Shown piece by piece: positions 11,746-23,400 of a stretch of 64,000 nt of DNA. The DNA comes from Sisyra terminalis. Taxonomy: Eukaryota > Arthropoda > Insecta > Neuroptera > Sisyridae. Position numbers and translations under genes: made by a program. The DNA lies in NCBI GenBank assembly GCA_958496175.1, contig OY292275.1, positions 41,493,701 to 41,557,700 on the forward strand. The letters run 5' to 3'. The first letter of the stretch is position 1. Every line of letters starts with the position of its first letter. The notes beneath the pieces are model-generated. The model saw only the letters and a list, made by a program, of their open reading frames with translations, was not told where the DNA came from and made no database searches.

Positions 11746-13912
11746 AATTGAATTGGACATTCAACGAGAAAATCTACTGACTTGCTTGTCTATGATTTTG
11801 GTTATGTATCTCAACGAAGAACTACACGGTATTAGATAGATACGCGGAAAATAAATGGAAAATGTATTATTTCAAAGTAGGTAAATATATACACGTAAAT
11901 GATACAAGTGAAGAGTTTTTCGAGTTTCCCGTTGTTCGTTGTCTTTTTTTGATTAAATGAGGTGCTCTTTAGAAATTCAAAAAGGCTTCACAATCAGTTG
12001 AAGTTTCTATTTATTTCGACTACATTTATGATATATTTTTTTTTATTTAGAAAATGCATAAAACATTTTCGAAATGAATAAATGGATGAAATATTTGAAT
12101 AGAGATATATTTATACAAAATATAGAGGGAAAATATAACAAGTTTTTTCCATATCTAATATGTTGTAAGATCGCTTTTCAGACAAAGCTCTCTTTCTGAC
12201 TCTTGATTTTAAATCTTGATGTTTTCTGCGCAAATTTTTCGCACATAGAATTCAAGTTCCAGAATTGAAATTTTGTAAAATCTAGCAAATTTTTAAACAT
12301 ATTGAAATTCAACAAATTTCATCCTATAAATAAACAAGGAAACTAATTTCAGGTTTTTACTTTATCGTAAAAAAATCAAAAAAATATATTTTGTAGTAAT
12401 TTCATGGTTCGATGGTTAAATAACATATAGTTGTAAGGATACATTGTATAAGGGTACATTTAAACAATTTTCCCCAGCTAAACAAATAATTTAGCAAATT
12501 TGCAAACCTAATTTTTCTAAAACAAATACAAAACCATTTGATTTATTCGTATTTATATTTATCTAAGAGATCATATTTATCAAAATTACTTCCCACTATC
12601 CGTCCACTCCATTAGTTCAGAAAAACGGACAATAATAATTATTATTCCATCATTCAGTATTATATTTAGTTTTCAACCAACAGTCAATCTCGAAACTCAT
12701 CAAATCAAACAAAACTAGTTGTACGTATACAAAATATATAACGAACTCGATTTTACCAATTTACCATAATTTAAAAAAAATCATTTCTCTCCCCAATATT
12801 AACAAATTTAATTTATCAATTTTACCTTCACATTGTTTCGGCTAAATTGATTACTACAACAACTCGAAACATTAAATTTGTAATTATTTACATTTCAATT
12901 CAAATAAATGGAAAAAATATACCCAGATTACTGAACTGTTTTTAAAGTAATTTTTAGAACGAAATATATAAACCTACTGAAGACCGGTCACGTATGGATA
13001 TAAAAGATCATATCCTTAAGAATATCTAATTAATAAATAAACATTTATCTCTTAGATACTTCTTACATATATCAATATTCGTTGGTGAAAATTTGCACAT
13101 TTTCTTTATCTTTCGGATAAATTTTTATCTGTTAAATAAATGTCACTATCTAGTGATAATATCAGTCATTTAATCCATAATTTGGTTATGTGTCACAGAT
13201 AATTTTGAAAATATTATATTTTTTTGTAGCTAAATAACAAGTACACCAATAATAATTACTTTTGCAACTAACTGTAAAGAGTCCTTAGTAGTGGTACTGT
13301 AACAAGATAAAAGTAAGAACTCCAAATTCGAATTTTTGATGATCCATTCCTTTAATTCTGAGCTAACAATAGATTAAATACTATTAAATACGCCTACCAA
13401 AAACCACTCTTAGGTTTTAACCGCCCTTTCTAATCCTATTTCATTTTATTGAAATTTTTGTGATTTTTCAAGCATTTATTGTTTTTCCATTTATAAGCGC
13501 CTAAGGGTTGATATTTTTCTACCTAGATAGTAACATATATCAACATTTATTTCCAAATAAAAATTTTATTCGGAGAATAGAGAAAACATGCATATTTGCA
13601 TTTAAGATTGGTGACATGTATCTATAGGATGAATGTGTCGAAGCTATTAGTCAGATAATTTCTTATCAATTTAATTGTTATGTTCAAGATATGGCCTGTC
13701 AATCCATGAGTAAATATACCGGTGACAATAAATGTAAAAAAATGCAAAAAAAAAATGCTATGATTCACCATTCAAAAGCTAAGCATATGACTCGTATAAT
13801 TATGCTAATTTACAGTTTTACCTAAATTTGTTAAATTTTTTGATGTACCTATGTGTAAAAATATCAATATCTATGTTGCTGTATATGTGATGTCCATTAT
13901 ATATCATACTTT
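11746..13912. other. Gene-free AT-rich stretch
   Basis: No gene, RNA or repeat recognised. Confidence 0.5.
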
Positions 13913-14008
13913 AAGAAGCCTGATGAAGGTCAAATAAAGGACTGAAACGTTGCAGATTCAATTATTGGTATATAGATTTACATCCTTTTTGTCCACTTTC
14001 CTGCTAAC
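13913..14008 (+). mobile_element. Hammerhead-motif element HH2, one-armed copy
   Basis: The sequence from AAGAAGCCTGATGAAGGTCA to GTCCACTTTCCTGCTAA is nearly identical to the right arm of the foldback at 56775-56984. Core CTGATGA is at 13920-13926 and GAAAC at 13944-13948. The putative stem II (AGGUC/GGACU) has one mismatch and one wobble, and the stem I candidate is only 2 bp. The left arm present in the 56.8-kb copy is absent here. Confidence 0.6.
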
Positions 14009-14508
14009 AATTAAAAAATATTTTCAATTTTAGTTTTAAAAAAAATGTTTAATCATTGTAAAGATGAGCCTCGAAAGTTTATTTGTTTGCTCAACAATTT
14101 ACATTAGCAATTCACACTACTACCTGTTTAGGGATGTTATTGAAGATTGACTCTAAAGATATTATTGAGGATTTCCACTGGCAATTTAAACTTTATGGTT
14201 TAAGAATAAACGCTGTGTTGAATTAAGTAAGCAAAATATAGTACGAAAACCACGATAAACCATAGTTTTATGCAAGCTTTAAAAGAGGTGTGGTATCAAA
14301 ATAAAAGTTTAGCCCTACAAGTGTAATTTCACTAGTTTAAGCTTCCGACAAAGGGCGGAAAATGAAGTCTGAGTATCAAAACGAGAACTAAGGCAATTGT
14401 CCCAAAACGAACGACTAAGTAGGCACATCAGTAATTAGTTATTTAATTGTTGTAAATGAATTGTTATTAAGTTGTTAGTTGTTTATAGTTTGCTTATAAT
14501 TATGGGAC

Positions 14509-14647
14509 AATATAATTAGGGATTACAATCCCGCGCTTTTTTCCAACCCCGCGGGATTTTTGGTGGATTGCCTTCGTAACAGCGGGATCCTGGATCCCAC
14601 TGGATCGCGAGATCCCACTTTGCTGGATTTCAATCCCTAAATATAAT
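14509..14647. mobile_element. 123-bp hAT-type MITE with perfect 8-bp TSD
   Basis: The element 14517-14639 begins TAGGGATTACAATCC and ends with the complement of TAGGGATTGAAATCC. It is flanked by AATATAAT on both sides (14509-14516, 14640-14647). An 8-bp duplication is the hAT signature. The interior is unusually GC-rich for this region, with repeated GGATCC/GATCCCACT phrases. The minus-strand 66-codon frame across it is not a gene. Confidence 0.88.
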
Positions 14648-15152
14648 TTTGATTTGGCAAATACGAGTAATAAATAGTAATAAATAGAAAATAATAACAA
14701 TAATAAATGTTAGTCACATATTTATTTATGAGGATATTGTTTTTTTATTATTTATATCAAATTCCTTTTATTCTGCAAATTGCTATTAGTATGCATATTA
14801 AAACATATTCTAACGACCTACTGTAGTTCATATATTGTATGGCGTTGCAGTCTCGCACACAACAAATATGAAAGCACATTTGGAATAGTAAAAAGAATCA
14901 TTGCATTTTCAATTTATTTTTCTTCAAAAAATATCTAATTTCATTGGAAATTTCGTTATTTTGGAATGAAAAAAGTTAAAAGTAATTTTTTGGAGCAAAA
15001 TATTTCCAAAACTATTGTTAAGCAAAATGGATACGGGCATAGATCATCTTTATCTGTACTTATCCGAAACAGTTTGCACAAATTTCGAAAATCTATATGC
15101 ACAAACTGAAACGTACGCAATTCTTAAAATTTCGTAAGACTTAAATCACATT

Positions 15153-15614
15153 TTGATCAATTGCATTCTATTTTTATGCTCGTATTTTTTCTCATTTAAC
15201 ACGAAAGAAAAGGAATTGCAGAAAATGTGCTTAGAACTTCACATTTTTGCTATAGACCATAACAATTCTGAAAACATTGAACCATTCAAAAAACAATACC
15301 CACATAATTTATATGAAAAACACCAATTTCCACAAATCAAACGAACATTTTCTCGATTTTGTGCAAGTATATTGTGCAAGCATCCAACATTACACGCGTG
15401 TATGATGAGTATATACTACGAAGTTAAGAGCCAACTATTTCAGAAAAATCAATTTTATTACAATTTCAACTTAAATCGGCAAATATTTTGTCGATTCGTG
15501 TTTCATTTCTCCAGTTATTTACGACAGAAGCATCCAACTGGACATTTTAATGTTTCAAATTCAGGAAAAATGGAATTTCAAGCGTTTTATTTGAATTTTT
15601 TTGTGAATTGTTAG
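15153..15614 (+). other. Uncharacterised 153-codon open frame, probably noncoding
   Basis: It is the longest open frame in this part of the window, but its 5' limit is not an ATG. The first in-frame ATG is at about 15225, within KEKELQKMCLEL. There is no domain, signal peptide or splice context I recognise. Two short similar phrases (KHPTLH, KHPTGH) may hint at internal duplication. Its length is only marginally unexpected for AT-rich DNA, so I record it without calling a gene. Confidence 0.15.
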
Positions 15615-15699
15615 AATAAAAGATACCATATAAAACAGATCAAAATCTCATATAAAACAAAGTGATAACAAAAAATAAATGTTGTATTTCTTTTATTGT

Positions 15700-16645
15700 C
15701 AAATGATAAGCCGTTAACTCACTCACATGACCGTAAATCAAAATGTGCTATGTTCTATTACTTTTTTCGGCCTTCGATTGATCGATTAATCGAACGATCT
15801 AACTTTCACTCTATGTTTCTTTTTAAATAGCTAACGGCCGATCATATAGGCGACACTTAAAAAAAATCAATTGAATATTAATTAGATTTTTTTCCAATAT
15901 CGGGTCAACGACCGCCAAAATAATTGGCATAGTTACGTGAGACAAAACACGATCTGAAAACAAAAGCTGGCAAAGCTTACTAGATCATTTGTTTTTGTCA
16001 TTTTTTTTCTTTGTTTACAACTAGTAGACGCAAATGAATTGTCCCACTAGAAGACTCGGGTAATTACAAGATTCTCGCACAAATCTCTAGTGTTAATGAT
16101 CTAGTGAACGCGATTGCCTGGCACCAACCCCCTGCGGGGGTTTGATTTTTTCGTACGACTTATTCATCACTTTCGAGTTTGCACCCCTAAACTAATCAAC
16201 AACGCCAGATAGGCAAATTGTAGTGAATGAGAGTGGCAGAGAGGTTGAATGGGGAAGGTAATCAACCCGGAGATATTTTTCAAATGAAAACATCCCTAAT
16301 TGTCGTTTATGATAAAATGTTTCTCGAGGACGAGAAATTTTCATAAATTTTTCTGCAATGTTGTGCTTTTTTCGAAGGAAATAATTACTTTGGAGCAAAT
16401 CTTCTCCAGAGTTTTGCTATAAATGGGCATTTCTATAAGTTACAGTTCGGCTGGAATAGTTGGAGGAGTCTGGATGAATGGATGGAACAAGTCTCTCAAT
16501 GGTGGTCGGGAAGACGGGGGTGGGAGGCACTGGTATCGACCGTTGACCCAAATTGCAGACGGAGATGTTACACCCCCGAGTTTTGCTTTGTCCCTCTTGA
16601 AGCTTCTTCCCACTCTTGCTTTAATAATATGGATATAATTTCTGT
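15700..16645. other. GC-richer unique patch
   Basis: Several CpG-containing blocks lie here (ACGGCCGATC at about 15836, CCCCCTGCGGGGG at about 16127, a G-rich run at about 16500). There is no similarity to other parts of the window. The open frames (16192-16398 minus, 16423-16638 plus) show no domain. Candidate regulatory DNA by composition only. Confidence 0.25.
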
Positions 16646-16672
16646 ATGTGTGTGTATGTGAGTGTATGAATA
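16641..16672. repeat. (TG)n-like microsatellite
   Basis: TGTATGTGTGTGTATGTGAG followed by TGTATGAATAG is an imperfect TG/TATG simple repeat. Confidence 0.8.
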
Positions 16673-17707
16673 GAATAAATGTATGAGATACGAGTTACAA
16701 CGGGGAGAGAAAAGGTTCCCGAAGGAGACTATTCAGAAATATGAGGCACGGGACCAACTTGATGCGACGCCATTCACATAGAAATTTTCTAACTTCTATA
16801 TGTCCCATTATCGTCTCCATACTCGCAATAACTTTCAAATTCTTTGTCATCAAATCAAATAAATCAAAAAAAGAAGTCAAACTACTAATGGGCATTTATA
16901 TCTAGAGAAAAAATCTGCAAATTTTCTTATTTTTTCCGTCGAAAAGCTTGACCGTTAAAACTTTCAACATTGAAACTCCGAAGACTTAATCTACCATTAA
17001 AATATTCAAAATATAATTTGAACATTTTCCTTCGAAATAAGAATTTTTTGTTTACTTCTACTTTTCATTCACTTTACACCCTTTTAGAGGGTTAAAAACA
17101 ACGAAAACAGTTTCAAGATTATCTGTTTAGGAAAAAGAATGATTTCCTTTAATAAATCCAATGTCAGTTTTTCCTTTACTCGTTCTTCTTTTCGTTACCT
17201 TTTTTCTGGAAAAGCTATCAGTCAAACCCTCGGAAAATAATGAAGGTCATGGTGTGATTTTTTTGCATTTTGTTCGATTTTTATTAGTTTTTCATATTAC
17301 ACATTTTTTTATAGCAAGTTAAAAATTGCAATACATTTTCATATAATATTAAATTATACTTATTTTACTCAAGTACCTTTGTGTAATATCAATATATTTG
17401 TTATTGTATTCAACTATTTTTAGTCGATTAAAGTTGATAAATAAAATGTAAGTTAAAACAATATGGGTATTTTGACTGAAAATTATTTCAGTGACTAATA
17501 AAGAAGAGTATCTACTTAAAGAATTTAATGCTTGAATTGTTTAAATATCAAATGATTTCTATGAAGTACTACTGATTAAAATCTAAATAAACAGTAGTAA
17601 ACAGTAGAAAACAGTAGTAAAAACTTAGCCAAGTACGTATTGGACATGCGCAATTAGGGTTTCATAATATGAAATAACACTCACTAAGTACCTAATTGGA
17701 TTTATTC

Positions 17708-18032
17708 CTTTGAATCAGTGGTTTTCACTTTAAATTTGGCTGTGACCGCATTACAGACATCAACGATTCTATGGAAATGCCTTTTGCCCGCACTAATTAT
17801 GGATTTTGAGAATGTAATAAAAATAGCTGTTTTATTTACATGAAAATGGATCAACTTATAAGTATAAAATCAATAAAAAACAACAATTAAGCATTTGAAA
17901 TATTAAAAACTTATAAATTATGTGCCTTTTTTTAAATATCAATATTTAAAATGGACCGTTTTTTGATAGAAAGTTCGTCGCTGGTCGCAGCAAAATTTAT
18001 GGTGGCCGCATATGAAAACCACTGCTCTGGAT
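17708..18032. mobile_element. 309-bp hAT-like non-autonomous element
   Basis: The element 17716-18024 begins CAGTGGTTTTCACTTTAA and ends with the complement of CAGTGGTTTTCATATG. Subterminal GGCTGTGACCGC and GGTGGCCGCA are also roughly symmetrical. Flanking octamers CTTTGAAT and CTCTGGAT agree at 6 of 8 positions, consistent with an aged 8-bp duplication. No coding capacity. Confidence 0.78.
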
Positions 18033-18327
18033 TAATTCATACGTTTATCCATCTACGTATATATTTAAACTGGCTAAGGAATTAAATATTTCATTCTTTG
18101 AAACTTTAGGATATTGAGATAAAATTCTATTGCTAATGAAATAACTTATAAATAACATAGTATAAATGTATATGCAATTTCGAAAAGTGTATATATCGGA
18201 ATTTTGAAGTGTTTCAGAGAATAAAAAAAAAATATATTTAAAATTGATAAGTATTTTATTTATTTCCGAGTCACAATTAATAAATTAATGAATAGTAATA
18301 TATGTCCTATGACTCAATTTCTTTTTT

Positions 18328-18372
18328 ATTACGACGCGTTTCAACAGTTTTTGGCTCTCATCATCAGGTAAT
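18328..18372 (-). ncRNA. Hammerhead-ribozyme-like motif, minus strand
   Basis: Read on the minus strand: stem I 5' side AUUAC (18372-18368), core CUGAUGA (18367-18361), a weak stem II (AGAG with CUGU, 3 of 4 pairs), GAAA, the palindrome ACGCGU (18339-18334) as minimal stem III, then C (18333) at the cleavage position, and GUAAU (18332-18328), which pairs fully with the stem I 5' side. Layout and GUC cleavage triplet match the minimal type I hammerheads of Penelope-like elements. Stem II decay may have inactivated it. An overlapping perfect 14-bp hairpin, ATCATCAGGTAATC with its complement, spans about 18360-18391. Confidence 0.55.
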
Positions 18373-18689
18373 CTGATGATTACCTGATGATCAATAATTT
18401 AAAAATAATATGTTCTAAAGAAGTATAAAATAAAAATAAAAAACAGTTATATTTTAGAGCTAACTTACAATCGAAAAATACTGAAATATTTTTATATTAT
18501 AATAATGCTATTTTGTAGTGTATTTTAGATATTTAAAGTTTTTGAAATGTTTCCTTTTCGAAATTTATAATATTGAATTCACATTATTTGAAAAAAGCTA
18601 TAAAAAGTGGACGAAAATTTTATTCTAGGTATCATACATTGAACATAATATTTAATTTAAAGTTAGTTAATAGATTTATTTCAAAAATC

Positions 18690-19480
18690 TACATCTGGAG
18701 GCTTTCTATACATAGTTTATAGTTGGTCATTATTGTATTTCGTCAAAAAATTCTGTAAATTGTGCTGGTATATATTACCTTCTCTTATCAGTATCTGCTA
18801 TTTTCAGATGATTGATAGCTTCTTGGCCATTATAAACTCTATATTCTTGGCTTGATAAGTTATTGCCAGAGCTTTCAAAGATATTTTGGGTTAGTGTCTA
18901 GATACTAGATATTTACTTTTTTGAAAAGTATTGGAAAGTACTTTGGGTATTTAGATAATTAAAAAAAAGAAACCTATATACTTTTAACTTACTTTAAAAA
19001 TGTCTTTCTTAGTTACTTTGTGAATTATTATTATTACCTATGGGCTAAGTTTTGTAAAAATTGAACATAAAACTTAAACCTTTAAACCTTTTTTAAAAAT
19101 CTTCCTCTAGAAGCTCTTTTTCATTTATAATAAGTCATTGTTGTATTTCATGAAACTCTTTAAAATATGCTGATATATATTGATTTATCTTAACAATATT
19201 TACTATTTTCCGATGGTTTATAGGTACCTTACCATTATAAATTCTATATTCTTGGCTTGATAAGTTACTGCCAGAGCTTTTACAGATACTTTGGCAAAGT
19301 ATCTAGATACAACAAAAGCTACTTTTTTGAAAAGAATCAGAAGTAACTTTGGGTATCTAATTACTATAAAAAAAAATAAACTTAAAAAGTTGTAAGATAC
19401 TTGAAAAAGTTTCTTGTTAAAGTTTCTTTCTAAGTTACGTTGTAAAATATGTATATACTAAGTTTGGTAACATATAAGGT
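18690..19480 (+). repeat. Degenerate tandem duplication, unit about 400 bp
   Basis: Two successive copies share CCATTATAAACTCTATATTC/CCATTATAAATTCTATATTC, CTTGGCTTGATAAGTTA, TGCCAGAGCTTT, GTCTAGATAC/TATCTAGATAC and TACTTTGGGTAT in the same order (near 18825-18950 and 19230-19350). They are strongly diverged, so the duplication is old or both are separate insertions of one element. Confidence 0.65.
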
Positions 19481-19651
19481 CAAGTTCGTTGGTAATCAGG
19501 TAATGTACTTCTTATCTTTGTTAATTAAGGAAAAAGTAAAATATGTCTGCCAAATCCTCTGTAAGCAGAAATCACTTTAAAACGATAGAAGATTAATATA
19601 ATAGTTATAAATTGAAACTTATAGAAAACAAAATAAAATTCTGTACCTAAT

Positions 19652-19830
19652 CTGTTAGTATCTAGGTTACTTTTCGGTATTTAAAATACTTTTTAAGTTA
19701 CAAAATACCTTTTAAGTTACACAATACCAGTTCCTTTTAAAAAGTATCTAAGATACTAATTACTTTTGGGTAAAAAATAGAGAAACTAAGATACATACAT
19801 TAAAGTAACTAAGATACTTTTTTCTAACAG
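19652..19830. repeat. Inverted repeat with CTGTTAG ends
   Basis: The left end CTGTTAGTATCTAGGTTAC is mirrored at the right by GTAACTAAGATAC, a T-run, and CTAACAG. The interior repeats AAGTTAC/AGTATCT phrases that also occur in the tandem repeat just upstream, suggesting one composite element across 18.7-19.85 kb. No target duplication was found. Confidence 0.5.
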
Positions 19831-20454
19831 CTTCGGATACTGCAAGAACTTTTTACTCTAGAAAGCACGAAAATTTCTTCAAAAATGTTACTATTTTAAC
19901 AACTTTTTGTAATTACTTCGCTAAGCTTTTCTGGATTAAAAACCAGCTCGTAATAAATTGATACAATCGAAAGTTTTTTTGGGTAAATTTTTTTGTTACT
20001 TCTAACTGTATTTATATTTCTACGTTAAATTTCTCGGTGTTACTTGACTACTATATGATTAATATATTGTTGATGGATGAACGTACGATCTTCACGTCTA
20101 ATTATCCTTTTGACGACTCAAAATTTCGGAAAAATATAGATGAATAATCAAATTTCTCTGTAAAGCTGTAAAAAAAAATCATAATTTTTCCTTTTTCGAA
20201 CAAAGTAGGTAGAGAAGCATTTAGAAGGAATCCATCTGAAAAACGTATTTACCAAGAAATGTGAGATGTACCCTTTTCGAAATTGCATACTAAAATAAAT
20301 TAGCTCTTCAACCTCTGCAAAGTGAAGATCTTATTGACTTTCAATTAAAAAACCAACAAAAAGTTCATTTTTATAAAAACTATTTTTAATTAAAACTCTT
20401 GTTTAATGAAATATTTTGTTTGTCGTTTGTCTCAATTTCTATTTCCAAAATGAT

Positions 20455-20483
20455 TTTCAACAGTGGATAGCTGTCATCGTCAG
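20455..20483 (-). ncRNA. Decayed hammerhead-like motif, minus strand
   Basis: On the minus strand CUGACGA (20483-20477; the seventh core position is free in hammerheads) is followed by stem II ACAG/CUGU with a 7-nt loop, then GAAA (20458-20455). The linker and stem II resemble the 18.3-kb motif. Stem III and stem I are not recognisable, so this is probably an inactive relative. Confidence 0.35.
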
Positions 20484-22015
20484 GTGGTATTTTATTTTGT
20501 TAATTGTTAACAAATTTTGTCGCTATAAATATTCATAAGATCAAGTTTGTGATCTTTATAGATACAAAATATTTATCTTATTTTCTCATTTTATATCTTA
20601 AAACTATTCTTGAAGAAAAAAACAAACGTTTTTCTAGATTTTTCTTACTTTTTCTTCAAATCTTTTTTCTCCCTCATTCAGTTAATGAAACTAATTCAAT
20701 CTAAACTTCAAAAAAGCGACATATATCCAATTGAAGACGCCTTCAGCATCTCTCCTCACCTTCTAGTTTCTTCAAACAATAAATTAATCCCTCTCCATTT
20801 GCACTCAATCATCGTTTTTTCTCACCCTAACAATGAACGTTTTTCCCACACATATAATTATCTTAATGGATTACATTTGGCTTTCACAGCTAAACTTATT
20901 AGAATTATTTATCTCAGAGCATTGAGTTATTCACAATCTGAAGAATACTCCAACTGAAATTAACTATGTTGTCACTATCTAATTCTAACCCTGGAGCCAC
21001 ACGTTTGCCAACCCTTTACAGTGTCTGTTTTTGGCTCGACATTGAGTGAATCGAGCTCCATAATATTATTATAATTTCCTCGATGGTAAAACCAAATTTT
21101 GGAAGATTTCCAACAACCCAACCCCAGCCGTATTACTTACAACACTAATCTGTATGCCATACGCGCTCAACCCTTCGTTTCATCCCTCTTCATGTCCCGT
21201 GACCCTCGGATTTGTTGTATAAATAAAATTATCTCTTGTAAATAATACGAGGACACGCCGTTTTATATTATAATAAGGATGGAGATGGTCGACATTAAAA
21301 ATATTTATCACCTTTTTGAAAAAAAAGGATTACTCACATGACTGCTGTGGAACATTCTAATGGACCAAGGTGGAAAGTTTGGATTTAAATGGACGAAATA
21401 AGCAAATGGGGTGCACATTAAAAGTTTCTGGGATAACCTGTATTCCTGAATGAATTATATAAAGGATGAATTTAAGTTTCTATGGATGTCATGAGAAGAT
21501 ATAATTGTTTTTAACTATTTGGAATTTTAGTTTTCCGATGGGGTGCTATATCTATAAGTTTTTTACACTGTTTCTTTGCACTGATGTATACAAATTTATA
21601 GAAACGTCTTTCTTTTAATGGAATATTTAAATGAGTAGTACAAATAGTATTCTGGTAAAATGGTTGTAACTATCGGATAGAACATAATGAAAATACAAGA
21701 GTTCCGTTTTTGCAACGAATCCTGATAAATTGTACAAATAAAAATCTTTAACATTAAAGCATGGATGAAAATTTTTGTTGTTAGCATAATGAAGTCAAAA
21801 GCTAGAAAAATAAAATAATAAAGCAAAATTTTCAAACCAAAATCAACCGATCACTGGTTCCCAATATACGACTTATTCAAAATCGAGTTCCTTTTCGAAA
21901 ATAAAGCATTAATCGGTACTTATTTTACAACAAAAGAAGAATTATTGACTGCCAAAACTGTATAAGGAAGAAAACACGTAAATTTATGAACCTCATCTTT
22001 TTAATATTATACGCT
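20484..22015. other. Gene-free stretch
   Basis: Overlapping open frames at 20504-20957 lack domains and preferred starts. The 20980-21250 part is somewhat GC-richer without a recognisable feature. No repeat similarity was noticed. Confidence 0.45.
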
Positions 22016-23400
22016 TAAAGTTTCTACAAAATATTCAAATGCGTTGGCGCGTGAAATTCGTACACATACCCTCAATTTCGCTGCAGAAGCAGAAAAAGAT
22101 TTATTCCCCAAAAATAAATTGAAACCCAGCAAATTTACGTTTCACAAAAATGATTTTCCAATAAACAAACAAATTTATCCAGCAAATATTCTTTAACATT
22201 TCCGCTCGTGAAGCGTGGTAAATCGTTAACGCCGAAGATTGATTACCCCGGCATATGCGTTAACTTAACGTTTAACACATTTTCTTGATGTTCACCTCTT
22301 TAAGCGTACGTAAAACAACGAGTAACCGGAAAAAACAGATCCTTCATCCATCCACTTCCAACTCATTAACGAGATATGTTAACGCGCCCGAAAAGACAAG
22401 GACAGACGAGGGCGATTGCGATTTCCTGGCCGGGATCCAAGTGGATTAAATGGCGTACGACTAAATCGAAACAATCCAATTAATAAAATAAGAGAGATCG
22501 TTTTTTAAGAGGGAGGTGAATCTTTTTTTTTTTTTGATTCCAATTACCGAATTAACTCGATATAACAAGCGATTGAGGTTTATGGGTCAGTCGAGTAAAG
22601 TTGAGAGAGAATGGAGACGAAGACGGGCAATGTGTTGAAGAGTTGAAAATCGAAAAATTCGATGGAAGAGGCGAAGAGATTTAACAGGAATTCGAACCGT
22701 TAGCCAGTGGGGCTATGATCGGTAGATCTTTCCTAGGCGTCTCGTGGGTGTAGCAATTAAAAAATTAGCATTCACTTGTAACAATGGCAATTGTTGAGGC
22801 CGCAATGAAGACAAACGCGATATATTGTGGTCAAGTTCTTTTTCCGTTCGTTCACTTTAAGTTCGTTCGGTCGTTCGTTCGTTTGTATCTCTATGTTCTT
22901 TCACAAACATATTCGTTACGACGACCCCGTTTTCAAGCCTGACCTAGTGAACCTTAAGTTAGGTTTTTCGGCAACTCGTCCATCGTGCCAAGTAACGAAG
23001 AAATTTGGTAAAAAATTCGATCAACTATTCGGTCGATTGGGAAGAAGGTTTTATTGGGCAAAAAAAAACCAAACAGAGAAAGCTTTTGTTGTTTCTAACG
23101 TTATTTCGGCGAGTACCTATTCCGTGTTAAGTTCTTCGTGGAAGTTGTTGACCCATTGACTCACTTATAGTCGCTTATTCTATTAATAATTTCGAACAAA
23201 GAACGAAAAAAAAAATGGTTGCGATGAGTTTGTTTTTGTTAAAATAATTAATGGAAAACTCAACGGCTATGTCGCCAATGTTGAATTATTGAAAAATGTT
23301 CAGGTCATTGACGCGATTTCTCTTCGATCTATAGATCATTGAACGAAATTTACTTTCAAATTGCAGTGATTCGGCGTTCACGCCTAACCTATCTCAATAC
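22016..23400. promoter_or_regulatory. GC/CpG-richer unique block, candidate regulatory DNA
   Basis: The longest GC-richer, apparently repeat-free block left of the exon. It includes repeated GTTCGTTCG-type phrases at 22845-22885. A 110-codon plus-strand open frame at 22827-23159 starts at GTG, not ATG, with no domain. It lies about 5 kb upstream of the predicted 5' exon, a plausible enhancer position. The function is inference from composition and position. Confidence 0.3.

Noticed and set aside
22683..22760. tRNA-like B box (GGTTCGAATTCC) on the minus strand
   Set aside because: No matching A box, acceptor stem or anticodon arm could be formed, so it is a chance match.
22827..23159. 110-codon open frame starting at GTG
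   Set aside because: No ATG start and no domain; the GTTCG repeats explain the absence of stops.
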